Assembly (NCBI RefSeq): GCF_018531465.1
Contig: NZ_JAHDTF010000025.1
Coordinates: 1-64,000 of the forward strand
From: Sphaerisporangium fuscum
GTDB taxonomy: Bacteria > Actinomycetota > Actinomycetes > Streptosporangiales > Streptosporangiaceae
Direction of reading: 5' to 3'
DNA: 64,000 bases
The translations under genes and the position numbers were made by a program. Below the pieces are notes generated by a model that was given only the letters and a program-made list of their open reading frames with translations, did no database searches and was not told where the DNA came from. Below are positions 42,149 through 50,462 of this stretch, in pieces; positions within the stretch are counted from its first letter, which is position 1, and each line of letters starts with the position of its first letter.

Positions 42149-43791
42149 TGAGTACGTACGGCTACCGCGAGGGCGACCGGCTACGGCTCGGCGACTCGGG
42201 CCTGGTGGTGGAGGTCGAGCACGACTCGCAGAAGCGGGGCGAGGAGTTCCTGGCCGGGTTCGGCAAGACCGCCAGGGACGGCCTGCACCTGAAGGCCGCC
42301 TCGGTACGGGAGACCTGCGACCTGGTGATCAGCAACGTCCTGATCCTGGACCCGGTCCTGGGGGTGCGCAGCGCCTCGATCGGCGTCCGCGAGGGACGGA
42401 TCCACGCGATCGGCCGCGCCGGCAACCCCGACACGCTGGACGGCGTCGAGGTCGTGGTGGGCACCGGGACCACGATCGTGTCCGGCGAGGGCCTCATCGC
42501 GACCGCCGGGGCGATCGACACGCACGTGCACCTGCTGTCGCCGCGGATCATGGAGGCGTCGCTGGCCTCCGGCGTGACGACGATCATCGGGCAGGAGTTC
42601 GGCCCCGTTTGGGGGGTCGGGGTGAACTCGCCGTGGGCGCTGCGGCACGCGTTCAACGCCTTCGACGCCTGGCCGGTCAACATCGGCTTCCTGGCCCGCG
42701 GCTCCTCCTCCCACCCCGCGCCCCTGGTCGAGGCGCTGGTCGAGGGCGGCGCCTCGGGTTTCAAGGTGCACGAGGACATGGGCGCCCACACCCGCGCCCT
42801 GGACACCGCCCTGTCCGTCGCCGAGGAGTACGACGTGCAGGTGGCCCTGCACACCGACGGGCTCAACGAGTGCCTGTCGGTGGAGGACACCCTGGCCGTG
42901 CTGTCCGGCAGGACGATCCACGCCTTCCACATCGAAGGCTGCGGAGGAGGGCACGTGCCGAACGTCCTCAAGCTGGCCGGAGTGCCCAACGTGATCGGCT
43001 CGTCCACCAACCCGACGCTGCCGTTCGGCCGGGACGCCATCGCCGAGCACCACGGGATGATCGTCTCGGTGCACGGCCTCAAGCCCGGCCTGCCCGGCGA
43101 CGCCGCGCTCGCCCGCGACCGGATCAGGGCGGGGACCATGGGCGCCGAGGACGTGCTGCACGACCTGGGCGTCATCGGCATCACCTCCTCCGACGCGCAG
43201 GGCATGGGCCGGGCCGGCGAGACCGTCAGGCGCACCTTCGCCATGGCCGGGAAGATGAAGGCCGAACGGGGCGCCCCCGGACGGCACGACAACGAGCGAG
43301 TCCTGCGCTACCTGGCCAAGCTCACCGTCAACCCCGCCATCGCGCACGGCCTGTCCCACGAGGTCGGCACGCTGGAGGTGGGCAAGCTCGCCGACATCGT
43401 CCTGTGGCAACCGGCCTATTTCGGCGCCAAGCCACAACTCGTGCTGAAGGCGGGCTTCCCCGCCTACGGCGTGACCGGCGACCCGAACGCCTCCACCGAC
43501 ACCTGCGAGCCGCTCGTGCTCGGCCCGCAGTTCGGCGCGCACGGCGCGACCGCCGCCGACCTGTCGGTCGCCTTCGTGGCGCAGGCCGCCGCGTCCGGCG
43601 ACCACCTGCCCACCCGCAGGCGCCGGGTCGGCGTACGCGGCACCCGCGGCATCGGTCCCGCCTCCATGGTCCGCAACAGCCGCCTCGGGCACGTGGACGT
43701 CGACCGGCAGGGCCGCGTCTCGCTCGACGGCGAGCGGGTCGAGTCCGGACCGTCCGACTTCGTCTCGCTGAACCGTCTCTACTTCCTCTGA
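42148..43791 (+). CDS. ureC: Divergent urease alpha subunit
   Basis: The 547-residue amidohydrolase keeps all nickel ligands: His126 and His128 (DTHVH), Lys206 (GFKVHED, carbamylation site), His235, His261 and Asp349 (SSDAQGMGR); His208 and His309 are also present. At the flap, the invariant VCHHLD of classical ureases is SVHGLK, so the flap Cys is Val308 and one His is Gly. The protein is also about 20 residues shorter than the Klebsiella subunit. It may be a weak urease or an enzyme for a related ureido or guanidino compound. No ureD/E/F/G lies in the window, so nickel loading must rely on genes elsewhere. Confidence 0.93.
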   Translation: MSTYGYREGDRLRLGDSGLVVEVEHDSQKRGEEFLAGFGKTARDGLHLKAASVRETCDLVISNVLILDPVLGVRSASIGVREGRIHAIGRAGNPDTLDGVEVVVGTGTTIVSGEGLIATAGAIDTHVHLLSPRIMEASLASGVTTIIGQEFGPVWGVGVNSPWALRHAFNAFDAWPVNIGFLARGSSSHPAPLVEALVEGGASGFKVHEDMGAHTRALDTALSVAEEYDVQVALHTDGLNECLSVEDTLAVLSGRTIHAFHIEGCGGGHVPNVLKLAGVPNVIGSSTNPTLPFGRDAIAEHHGMIVSVHGLKPGLPGDAALARDRIRAGTMGAEDVLHDLGVIGITSSDAQGMGRAGETVRRTFAMAGKMKAERGAPGRHDNERVLRYLAKLTVNPAIAHGLSHEVGTLEVGKLADIVLWQPAYFGAKPQLVLKAGFPAYGVTGDPNASTDTCEPLVLGPQFGAHGATAADLSVAFVAQAAASGDHLPTRRRRVGVRGTRGIGPASMVRNSRLGHVDVDRQGRVSLDGERVESGPSDFVSLNRLYFL

Positions 43792-43803
43792 GGAGCGATC
43801 CCC

Positions 43804-44802
43804 TTGTTCATGCCGCCGGAGTGGCACCCGCACAGCCGCACCTGGATGTCGTGGCCGATCGGCTATGCGCTGCAGCGGGCGGAGGCGTCGTACCGGGCCT
43901 GGTCGTCGGTCGCCAACACCATCGTCCGGTACGAGCCCGTCACGATGCTGGTCGACCCCTCGGAGCGGGAGTCGGCGGCCAGATGGCTCGACCCGCGCGT
44001 CGAGGTGGCCGAGCAGCCGCTCGACGACTGCTGGATGCGCGACAACGGGCCCACCTTCGTGTTCGACGGCGGGCGGCTCACCGGGGTCGACTGGACCTTC
44101 AACGGCTGGGGGTGGGCCCCGCACGAGAAGGACGACCTGGTCGCCTCATCCGTCCTCGACCGGGTGGGCGTTCCCGGCCATCGCACCGCGATGGTCGGTG
44201 AGGGCGGCGGCGTCCACGTGGACGGCGAAGGCACGGTCATCCTCACCGAGACCGTCCAGCTCGACCCGCGGCGCAACCCCGGCTGGACGAAGGCCGAGGT
44301 CGAGGCCGAGCTCCACGCCCTGCTGGGAGTGGAGAAGGCGATCTGGCTCCCCCGCGGACTGAGCGCCGACTACGGAGGGTACGGGACGAACGGGCACGTC
44401 GACCTGCTGGCCTCGTTCGTACGGCCCGGCCTGGTGCTGTGCCATGTGCAGCCGGACCCGGCGCATCCCGACCACGAGATCACCCGGGAGAACCTCGCGA
44501 TACTGCGCGCCGCCACGGACGCCAAGGGGCGTCCCCTGGAGGTGGTCGAGCTGCCCGCCCCGACCGTTCAGGAGGCGGACGGCAAGCCGGTCGACTACTC
44601 CTACATCAACCACTACCTCGCCAACGGCCTGGCTCTGCTCTGCTCCTTCGACGACCCGCGGGACGGCGAGACCGCCGAGCTGTTCGCGAAGCTCTTCCCC
44701 GGCAGGGCGATCGAGGCGGTCGACGCCCGCGACATCTTCGCGCTCGGAGGCGGCATCCACTGCATCACCCAGCAACAGCCCCGCGCGGCGGCCTCACGGT
44801 AG
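43804..44802 (+). CDS. aguA: Agmatine deiminase
   Basis: The 332-residue protein belongs to the PAD_porph/agmatine deiminase family: MPPEWHPHSRTWMSWP at the start, DDCWMRDNGPTFV for guanidinium binding, GTNGHVDLLASFV with the catalytic His, and nucleophile Cys320 in GGGIHCITQQQP. It converts agmatine to N-carbamoylputrescine and ammonia. A TTG at 43804 is well spaced from GAGGAG; an ATG at 43810 is the alternative. It follows ureC by 12 bp and is surely in the same operon. No carbamoylputrescine amidase is present, which raises the question of what takes the product. Confidence 0.93.
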   Translation: MFMPPEWHPHSRTWMSWPIGYALQRAEASYRAWSSVANTIVRYEPVTMLVDPSERESAARWLDPRVEVAEQPLDDCWMRDNGPTFVFDGGRLTGVDWTFNGWGWAPHEKDDLVASSVLDRVGVPGHRTAMVGEGGGVHVDGEGTVILTETVQLDPRRNPGWTKAEVEAELHALLGVEKAIWLPRGLSADYGGYGTNGHVDLLASFVRPGLVLCHVQPDPAHPDHEITRENLAILRAATDAKGRPLEVVELPAPTVQEADGKPVDYSYINHYLANGLALLCSFDDPRDGETAELFAKLFPGRAIEAVDARDIFALGGGIHCITQQQPRAAASR

Positions 44803-44925
44803 ATGACGACGAAGTCGATCAAGGCCGGCGATGTCCCGGAAACTGTCGCACCGGCCGCGTACGGTCCATGAAGGTGTACCCACCTCGCCGATTGCAGCGG
44901 ACTCGACGTTGCGAAGGGACTCTTC

Positions 44926-45807
44926 ATGTCGGAACTGCATACGTGGCTGACCGGTCTCGGGCTGGTCGAGTCGCCACGCTGGCACGACGGCCGCCTGTAC
45001 TTTTCCGACTGGACAGCGCATGAGGTGATCGCGCTCGACCTGGACGGTAGGTCCGAGGTGGTGGCCCGGGTGGACTCGCTTCCGCTCTGCACGGCTTGGC
45101 AGGCCGACGGGCGGCTGTTGATCGTCGACTCCGCACGGGGGCTACTGCTGCGATCGGAACCCGATGGCTCGCTGGTGACCCGGGCCGACCTCACCGGTCT
45201 CGGGCGCGGCTGGAACGACATCGCCATCGACGGCCGCGGCAACATCTACGTCAACCGCATCGGGTTCGACATGCTCACCGGTGGGCCGTTCGCGCCCGGA
45301 AGCGTCGTGCACGTCGGCCCCGACGGTTCGGCACGCCAGGTGGCCGACGACATCGCCTTCCCCAACGGCATGGCCGTGACGCAGGACGACTCGACGCTGA
45401 TCGTCGCCGACTCGTACGGCAACAGGCTCACCGCCTTCGACATCGGGGCCGACGGCGGCCTGTCCAATCGCCGGGTCTGGGCCGAAACCGGCGAGGACCA
45501 CCCCGACGGCATCTGTATCGACGCCGAAGGCGCCGTCTGGTACGCCGACGTCGGCAACAAGCACTGCGTCCGCATCCGGGAGGGCGGTGAGGTCCTGCAA
45601 ACCGTCGAAGTCGACCGGGGATGCTTCGCCTGCGCTCTCGGAGGCCAGGACGGAAGGACGCTGTTCATCGTGGCGGCCGAGTGGCGCATGCCCGAGATGG
45701 TGCCACCCGGAACCGGTCAAGTGCTCTCGACCCAGGTCACGGTACCCGGCGCAGGCTGGTCGCACTGTCACGTCGAGCCTCACTGCCCGAAGGAAAACCG
45801 GAGCTGA
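44926..45807 (+). CDS. SMP-30/gluconolactonase-family protein
   Basis: The 293-residue six-bladed beta-propeller has the metal-site residues of the family: Glu15 in LVESPRWHDGRLYFSDW, the Asn in GRGWNDIAIDGRGNIYVN and the Asp of HPDGICIDAEGAVWYADV. These proteins hydrolyse sugar or other lactones with a divalent metal in the cytoplasm. The gene is 123 bp after the deiminase with no clear terminator; co-transcription is possible but functional linkage is doubtful. Its end overlaps the convergent SRPBCC gene by 28 bp. Confidence 0.92.
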   Translation: MSELHTWLTGLGLVESPRWHDGRLYFSDWTAHEVIALDLDGRSEVVARVDSLPLCTAWQADGRLLIVDSARGLLLRSEPDGSLVTRADLTGLGRGWNDIAIDGRGNIYVNRIGFDMLTGGPFAPGSVVHVGPDGSARQVADDIAFPNGMAVTQDDSTLIVADSYGNRLTAFDIGADGGLSNRRVWAETGEDHPDGICIDAEGAVWYADVGNKHCVRIREGGEVLQTVEVDRGCFACALGGQDGRTLFIVAAEWRMPEMVPPGTGQVLSTQVTVPGAGWSHCHVEPHCPKENRS

Positions 45808-46139
45808 GCATTGATCAGGAAGTTGAGCCGGTAACGCAGACGGCCGATCACAGCCTGTTCCGGAGCTTCCCCAGGTGTCAGCAGTGTCCAGCGCAGTGAG
45901 CACCCGCCATCCTCGGCCGGCCGGATGTCGAACCGGATCTCGTCATCGGGCCTTTCCGGCCACAACGACGACCAGACCACGAGTTCCGGCTCCACCGCCC
46001 GAAGGACGCGCGGCTTGACTTCATCGGCCCTCAGGTCGAGCCACCGCCGTCCGCCAGGCCGCCAAGGGTCGGTCAGGCTCTCCCACACGATGCGAGGGGG
46101 CGGCGGCTGCTTGCGCTCTCGCGAACCCAATTCGATCAT
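45780..46139 (-). CDS. Small SRPBCC-like protein
   Basis: The 119-residue protein looks like a shortened START/SRPBCC domain (PPPRIVWESLTDPWRPGGRRWLDLRADEVKPRVLRAVEPELVVWSS, then EIRFDIRPAEDGGCSLRWTLLTPGE and a C-terminal helix RLRYRLNFLINAQLRF). It should bind a hydrophobic small molecule. It is convergent with the SMP-30 gene and overlaps it. The family is common in actinomycetes without assigned function. Confidence 0.8.
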   Translation of the reverse strand: MIELGSRERKQPPPPRIVWESLTDPWRPGGRRWLDLRADEVKPRVLRAVEPELVVWSSLWPERPDDEIRFDIRPAEDGGCSLRWTLLTPGEAPEQAVIGRLRYRLNFLINAQLRFSFGQ

Positions 46140-46279
46140 TTCCGCAGTCTAGAAGGACGGCCCGGAGGCGGCCCGCCGCCGTCCGGTGGTCGACGACGAC
46201 AAGCGGGCCGCGATCCCGGCCCGGTCGCGTGCGGAGTGCGAGGGTTCGGATTCGCACGCCGCGTCCAGCGGCCTTCGGC

Positions 46280-47212
46280 TCAGGCGATGTCGAGGACCGC
46301 TTTACCGTGCAGGCGGCCGTCAAGCAGGGTTTGTGCCGCCTCGGCGTAACGGGTCCACGAACCGCGCCAGGTGATCCCCGGGTCGAGGCGGCCGGCGGCG
46401 ACCTCGGCGGCCAGCCATCTCAGGTCTGCGGAGAAGTCCGCGGCCGGCTCGCCGTACAGGAAGAAGGTTCGGATGGAGCGGTCGTGCCGTCCACCGGTGG
46501 CCAGCAGGGCCTCTGGGGGAAAGACGGAGTCGGCACCCGACGACCGCCCCACGTTCACCAGCGTGCCGTGGGCCTCCAGGGCGGCGAAGGCGTCCACCAG
46601 TTGCCGGCCACCGACGTTGTCCAGCACGCCGAACACCGGTTGCTCGACCGCGGCGGGATCGGTGTGGACTTCGTGCGCCCCCAGGGCACGCAGTTCGTCC
46701 GCCCGGGACGGGTTCCGGCTGATCGCCACCACCTCGGCCCCCGCGCGGGCGGCGAGCTGGACGGCGTAGCGGCCGACCCCGCCGGACGCACCTGTGACCA
46801 TGACCCGGCGGCCCGTCAGCTGGCCCATGCGGCGCAGGACATGAAGCGCGGTCAGCCCGGCGACCGGGACCGTGCTGACGGCGCCGAGATCCGCATCGTC
46901 GGGAACGACGCCGAGGCGGGTGGCCGACACGGCGCGCAGTTGCGCCCAGCCGGTCACACCCACGGTGACGACACGGGTTCCGGCTGCGGGGCTCGTTCCG
47001 TCGGCCGCGGCCCGGACCACGGTTCCGGCCGCGTCCCAGCCGATCACAGTGCCCTCCGGGGTCGTGGGGTCGGCGGCGTCGTTCACCTCTCCGTAGTTGA
47101 GCGAGACCGCTTCGACCCGCACCAGCGCCTCGCCGGGCGCGGGTATCGGGTCGGGGACGTCGGTCAGGGTGAGATGCGCCGGGGCGCTGTGATCGACAAC
47201 AAGGGCACGCAC
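46280..47212 (-). CDS. Quinone-oxidoreductase-type MDR reductase
   Basis: A GTG at 47212 seven bases after GGAGA gives 310 residues. The GroES-like N-terminal domain (VRVEAVSLNYGEVNDAADP) lacks the structural zinc Cys cluster, placing it in the zinc-free quinone reductase group. The Rossmann domain is VMVTGASGGVGRYAVQLAARAGAEVVAI. It reduces quinones or enones with NADPH. It is divergent from the TetR at 47305 across a 92-bp gap with a small palindrome, so it is the likely target. Confidence 0.9.
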   Translation of the reverse strand: MRALVVDHSAPAHLTLTDVPDPIPAPGEALVRVEAVSLNYGEVNDAADPTTPEGTVIGWDAAGTVVRAAADGTSPAAGTRVVTVGVTGWAQLRAVSATRLGVVPDDADLGAVSTVPVAGLTALHVLRRMGQLTGRRVMVTGASGGVGRYAVQLAARAGAEVVAISRNPSRADELRALGAHEVHTDPAAVEQPVFGVLDNVGGRQLVDAFAALEAHGTLVNVGRSSGADSVFPPEALLATGGRHDRSIRTFFLYGEPAADFSADLRWLAAEVAAGRLDPGITWRGSWTRYAEAAQTLLDGRLHGKAVLDIA

Positions 47213-47237
47213 AGGTCTGTCTCCTTCATTCAAAAAC

Positions 47238-47250
47238 GCCACAGTGTGGC
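47238..47250. promoter_or_regulatory. Palindrome between reductase and TetR genes
   Basis: GCCACA-G-TGTGGC (47238-47250) is a perfect 6-1-6 dyad in the divergent gap. A related half-site AATGTAGCACAT follows. It is the likely operator for the regulator at 47305. Confidence 0.55.
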
Positions 47251-47304
47251 ATTCGCGTCAATGTAGCACATGCCTTGTTGGGGCGGCCCGGCTATGCTGG
47301 CACG

Positions 47305-47916
47305 GTGACGACCGCCCACCAGCCATCTCCCGACCAGCCCGCCTCCCTGCGGGAGCGCAAGAAGCTGCGCATCCGTCAGGCGCTGGCCGACACCGCTGTG
47401 GCGCTCTTCTCGGAGCAGGGATTCGACAGCACGCCGCTGGACGCACTGCTGGAACGGGTGGAGGTGTCGCGTCGGACCTTCTTCCGCAACTACCGCTCGA
47501 AGGAGGACGTGGCCCTCACCGCCGTCAAGGAGTTGTGGACCACGTTCCTGGTGGTCCTGGGCGAGCGCGAGCAGTCGGGGCGCCTGGCCGACGTGTTCCG
47601 CGACACGATGCTGGTCGCCCTCGACCGCATGGGAGGCACCTGGCACCCGCGCTTCGCGGCCACCTTGAAACTGATCGAGGAGTCACCATCGCTGAACGGA
47701 TACTCGCTGCGGTACTGCGACGAGATCCAGAGTGAGATCAAGCAGCGGCTCGCCATCCCGGACACCCTCGAACAGCGGCTGGCGCTGGAGTTCTGCGTCG
47801 CCGCATGGCGCTGTGCGTACGATCAGTGGCTTCCCGACTGCGATCCGGCACAGCTGCCCCGATGCGTCCGCGGCGCCTACGACTCCATGAACGACGGCCT
47901 GAACGCGGAGATCTGA
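47305..47916 (+). CDS. TetR-family transcriptional regulator
   Basis: Starting at the GTG (VTTAHQPSPDQP) gives 203 residues. The HTH is at residues 18-62 (RERKKLRIRQALADTAVALFSEQGFDSTPLDALLERVEVSRRTFFRNYRSKEDV), with ALADTAVALFSEQGFD nearly identical to multidrug-type TetRs. The C-terminal domain carries YDQWLPDCDPAQL. It is divergent from the quinone reductase and probably represses it in response to an electrophile. Confidence 0.9.
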   Translation: MTTAHQPSPDQPASLRERKKLRIRQALADTAVALFSEQGFDSTPLDALLERVEVSRRTFFRNYRSKEDVALTAVKELWTTFLVVLGEREQSGRLADVFRDTMLVALDRMGGTWHPRFAATLKLIEESPSLNGYSLRYCDEIQSEIKQRLAIPDTLEQRLALEFCVAAWRCAYDQWLPDCDPAQLPRCVRGAYDSMNDGLNAEI

Positions 47917-48001
47917 CCGGCGGACTCGACTCCCCTTGATCACGCTTGGTCGAGTACGCGCACGCAGGCACCGGCTGTCCGTCCGCGGCGCCGCTCGATA
48001 G

Positions 48002-48017
48002 GCAAGTGAGGACTTGC
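48002..48017. promoter_or_regulatory. Orphan operator-like palindrome
   Basis: GCAAGT-GAGG-ACTTGC (48002-48017) is a perfect 6-4-6 dyad just before the truncated VOC gene, inside a TTGCATATTGTGC promoter-like sequence. Sites of this form are usual for HxlR-type regulators, but no such gene is beside it now. Confidence 0.45.
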
Positions 48018-48030
48018 ATATTGTGCGGCC

Positions 48031-48273
48031 ATGGCGGACGATGCCTGCAAGGCACTCGCCGATCCCCAGCCGCAGAACGATTTTGACGAGCCGACCGAGA
48101 GGGACGGGCAGACCCTCGCCACGTCGTTCGCGGTGGACGACGCCCACGCGGAGTTCAAGCGGCTGCGTGAGCTCGGTGTGCGGTTCACCCAGGAGCCCGT
48201 CAAGATGGGGACGGTCACGACGGCCGTGCTGGACGACACCTGCGGCAACCTGATCCAGATCCACCAGCAGTAG
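48031..48273 (+). pseudogene. C-terminal part of a VOC-family (glyoxalase-like) protein
   Basis: The 80-codon frame ends with VDDAHAEFKRLRELGVRFTQEPVKMGTVTTAVLDDTCGNLIQIHQQ, the standard second half of a VOC/glyoxalase module, including the metal-site turn DTCGNLIQI. The first 35 residues (MADDACKALADPQPQNDFDE) only weakly resemble the middle of such proteins and the N-terminal beta-alpha-beta module is absent. A complete member is about 125 residues. It is most likely a truncated gene retaining its own promoter. Confidence 0.6.
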
Positions 48274-48351
48274 GCCCACCCGCAGCGGCCGCGCCAGGGC
48301 TCATCTTGCCCCGGCGCGGCCGAAGAACGGCGTGTACTCAAGCCCTCGTCG

Positions 48352-49257
48352 CTATGGCTGTCGCCATCGCACCGCGAAGGCGCGGGCCGGATTCTCGGTG
48401 AACATCGCGGACGCGAAATCCGGGCCGAGTTCCCGCTCGATCCGCGGGCGCAGGCCGCTGAGCAGGAACGGCATGCCTGGCCCGTCGGCGCTGGATCGGG
48501 CGCTGCGGGTGACCGTGTCGGCTCCCAGCAGGACCTGATGGGCGTGGCCGGCGTCGGCGAGGGCCGCGAGGCTGTCCAGCAGGCGCCAGTCGGTGGCGTG
48601 ATGCGCCCGTGACGGACCGTCGAAGGCCAGGAACACGCCGGCCTCGGCGGCCCGCCGGTGGATTCCGGTGTCCGGGAATCGGCTCAGGTGCCCGAGGATC
48701 ACGCGGTGCGGGGGGACCCCGTGAGTCCCGCACAGCAGGTCGATCACGTCCAGGGCGGCGCTTCCGGCCTCCAGGTGGACGCCGATGGGGGCGCCGGTGG
48801 CGTGGTGGGCTTCGGCGGCCGCCGCCATGACATGTCGGGCGTGGGCGTCGAGGTGGTGATGGGCTCCGGCGACTTTGATCATCCCCGCCTTGACGGGAGC
48901 GCTGGTCAGCTCGCGGATGAACAGGTCGGCCAGCGTGCCGCGGACGCGTTCCAGCTCACCCGGGTCATAGTGCCTGCCCTGGTGCATTCCGGTGGCGGAG
49001 ATGACGTGCACACCGGACTGCCGGGACAGAGCGGGCAGCTCTTCGGTTCGTGGCCCCATCCCCCACGGTGTCCACTGCACCACGGCCCGGCCGCCGAGAG
49101 CGGCGAAGGCGTTCAGTTCGGTGAGCGCGGCCGCCGCGTCGTCCAGTTCCTGGCCCGGCAGTGCCGGCGAACTGATGAACAAATGATCGTGGGCGTCGCA
49201 GACCCCCAGCTCCTCGGGCGGGATGTCCCCGAGCACGGTCCGGATCGCCGCCGTCAT
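48352..49257 (-). CDS. Phosphotriesterase-like metal hydrolase (lactonase-type)
   Basis: The 301-residue TIM barrel has the complete binuclear metal site of the PTE family: His23 and His25 (DAHDHLF), Lys128 (MIKVAG, carboxylated), His161 (GVHLEAG), His190 (LGHLSRF) and Asp247 (GADTVTRS). Natural PTE-like enzymes are mostly lactonases or esterases. Its ATG overlaps the stop of the CMD gene (ATGA), so the two form an operon. The regulator at 49763 is divergent from this operon, with twin operators in the gap. Confidence 0.92.
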   Translation of the reverse strand: MTAAIRTVLGDIPPEELGVCDAHDHLFISSPALPGQELDDAAAALTELNAFAALGGRAVVQWTPWGMGPRTEELPALSRQSGVHVISATGMHQGRHYDPGELERVRGTLADLFIRELTSAPVKAGMIKVAGAHHHLDAHARHVMAAAAEAHHATGAPIGVHLEAGSAALDVIDLLCGTHGVPPHRVILGHLSRFPDTGIHRRAAEAGVFLAFDGPSRAHHATDWRLLDSLAALADAGHAHQVLLGADTVTRSARSSADGPGMPFLLSGLRPRIERELGPDFASAMFTENPARAFAVRWRQP

Positions 49258-49681
49258 CGTCCGGCCTCCTGCTCCGCATCGGTGAGGGCGGCCGCGGCGA
49301 CCCTGAGGCCGGCCAGCGCCTTGGGGACGCCGATGTAGGGCGCCAGGTGTACGAAGACCTCGACGATTTCCTGGCGGGTCATGCCGACCCGTAGCGCGGT
49401 CCTGACGTGACCGGACAGCTGCGGGTCCACGCCGCCGACCGCGGTGAGCGCGGCCAGGTTGACGAGTTGCCGGTCGCGCAGCGACAACCCGTCGCGCAGG
49501 TAGGTGCCGCCGAACAAGGCGGTGACGATCCAGTCGGCGTACCCGGGGCGATCCGCTCGAGACCGGGCAGCGTCGCCTGCCGGGTCGCCTCGTCCTGGAG
49601 AAGATCCAGCATCCGGTAACCCTCGTCGCGATCCAGCCGCGCCGGGGTCAGTTGCTCTGCCATTTCCTGGCTCGTCGTCAT
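49254..49681 (-). pseudogene. Frameshifted carboxymuconolactone decarboxylase family gene
   Basis: The first frame (from 49681) encodes MTTSQEMAEQLTPARLDRDEGYRMLDLLQDEATRQATLPGLERIAPG. The continuation is in another frame: YADWIVTALFGGTYLRDGLSLRDRQLVNLAALTAVGGVDPQLSGHVR ... APYIGVPKALAGLRVA to 49254. One missing base in the CCCC/GGG run at 49542-49548 separates them. With it restored the protein is about 142 residues and a normal CMD-fold member, as in AhpD-like or decarboxylase proteins. The homopolymer location makes a sequencing error as likely as a true mutation. Confidence 0.8.
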
Positions 49682-49705
49682 GGTGACACCCTCACTTCTC
49701 GTTCT

Positions 49706-49753
49706 GTAACGCATCAGACGTTACAACAACCTGGGTAACGGTTGAAGCGTTAC
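49706..49753. promoter_or_regulatory. Twin GTAACG-N7-CGTTAC operators
   Basis: Two copies of the same dyad lie at 49706-49724 and 49735-49753, with centres 29 bp apart, nearly three helical turns, so two dimers could bind one face of the DNA. They fill the gap between the CMD/PTE operon and the CGNR regulator gene. Confidence 0.85.
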
Positions 49754-49762
49754 TCTTGTCTC

Positions 49763-50359
49763 ATGGCCAAAGAGGACAAGCTCGCCTTCCGCTTCGACTG
49801 CGGTGCCGTCTGGTTGAACCTCCTCGCCACCAGGGGGCGCACGTTCAGCCCGAACCCGGTGGAGCGGCTGGCCACGCCCGGCCGCCTCACCGAATGGCTG
49901 GAGCGGTGTGAGCTGTCGCCGACGCGGCCACCCGATCAGCACGACCTGGAGCGGGCGTGGAAGCTGCGCGAGACGCTGCGGGCACTGGCCCTGGCCACCG
50001 TCGACGAGCAGCCCCCGCCCGCGGACGCCGTGGCGGACCTGGCCGCGTTCCTGGCCCAGTACGACGACCCGGTACGACTCGCCGCCGACGACCGGCTGCG
50101 ACGCGAGCCCCCGGCGACGACGGTGCACGCCCTGGCCCGGATCGCCCGCCAGGCCGTGGACCAGATGACCGGCTCTGATCGCCTGGCTCTCAAGAGCTGC
50201 CCGGAAGATGACTGCAGAGGCGTCTTCACCGACCCGCCGGGGCGCCGACGCTGGTGCCCGTCCCCGGCGTGCGCCAGCCGGGGACGGGTCCGCGCGCTCC
50301 GTGCCCGCCGCAACGCCGCCGCCGCGCAGTCGAATGACGATCAGACGCCGGCGCGGTGA
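49763..50359 (+). CDS. CGNR zinc-finger (ABATE-domain) transcriptional regulator
   Basis: The start MAKEDKLAFRFDCGAVWLNLLATRG gives 198 residues. The N-terminal ABATE domain (LNLLATRG, GRLTEWLERC, LRETLRALALATVDE) is followed by a C-terminal zinc finger, KSCPEDDCRGVFTDPPGRRRWCPSPACASRGRVRALRARR. The four Cys are intact, but the hallmark CGNR is CASR here. The family comprises stress or metabolic regulators in actinomycetes. It is divergent from the CMD/PTE operon and twin dyads lie directly upstream, so it very likely controls that operon and itself. Confidence 0.9.
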   Translation: MAKEDKLAFRFDCGAVWLNLLATRGRTFSPNPVERLATPGRLTEWLERCELSPTRPPDQHDLERAWKLRETLRALALATVDEQPPPADAVADLAAFLAQYDDPVRLAADDRLRREPPATTVHALARIARQAVDQMTGSDRLALKSCPEDDCRGVFTDPPGRRRWCPSPACASRGRVRALRARRNAAAAQSNDDQTPAR

Positions 50360-50462
50360 GGAGAAGGCCGCCGTCGGCGATCTCCAGATCGATCGAGATG
50401 AGGCGGGAACCCTCCGGGCGGCGTCCCCAGGACGGCCGCCCGGACGTGCTCCCCGAGGACCG

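Noticed and set aside
42181..44124. A 647-codon minus-strand open frame opposite ureC and aguA
   Set aside because: It is fully antisense to two clearly recognised enzymes and its translation is low-complexity Gly/Val/Arg/His.
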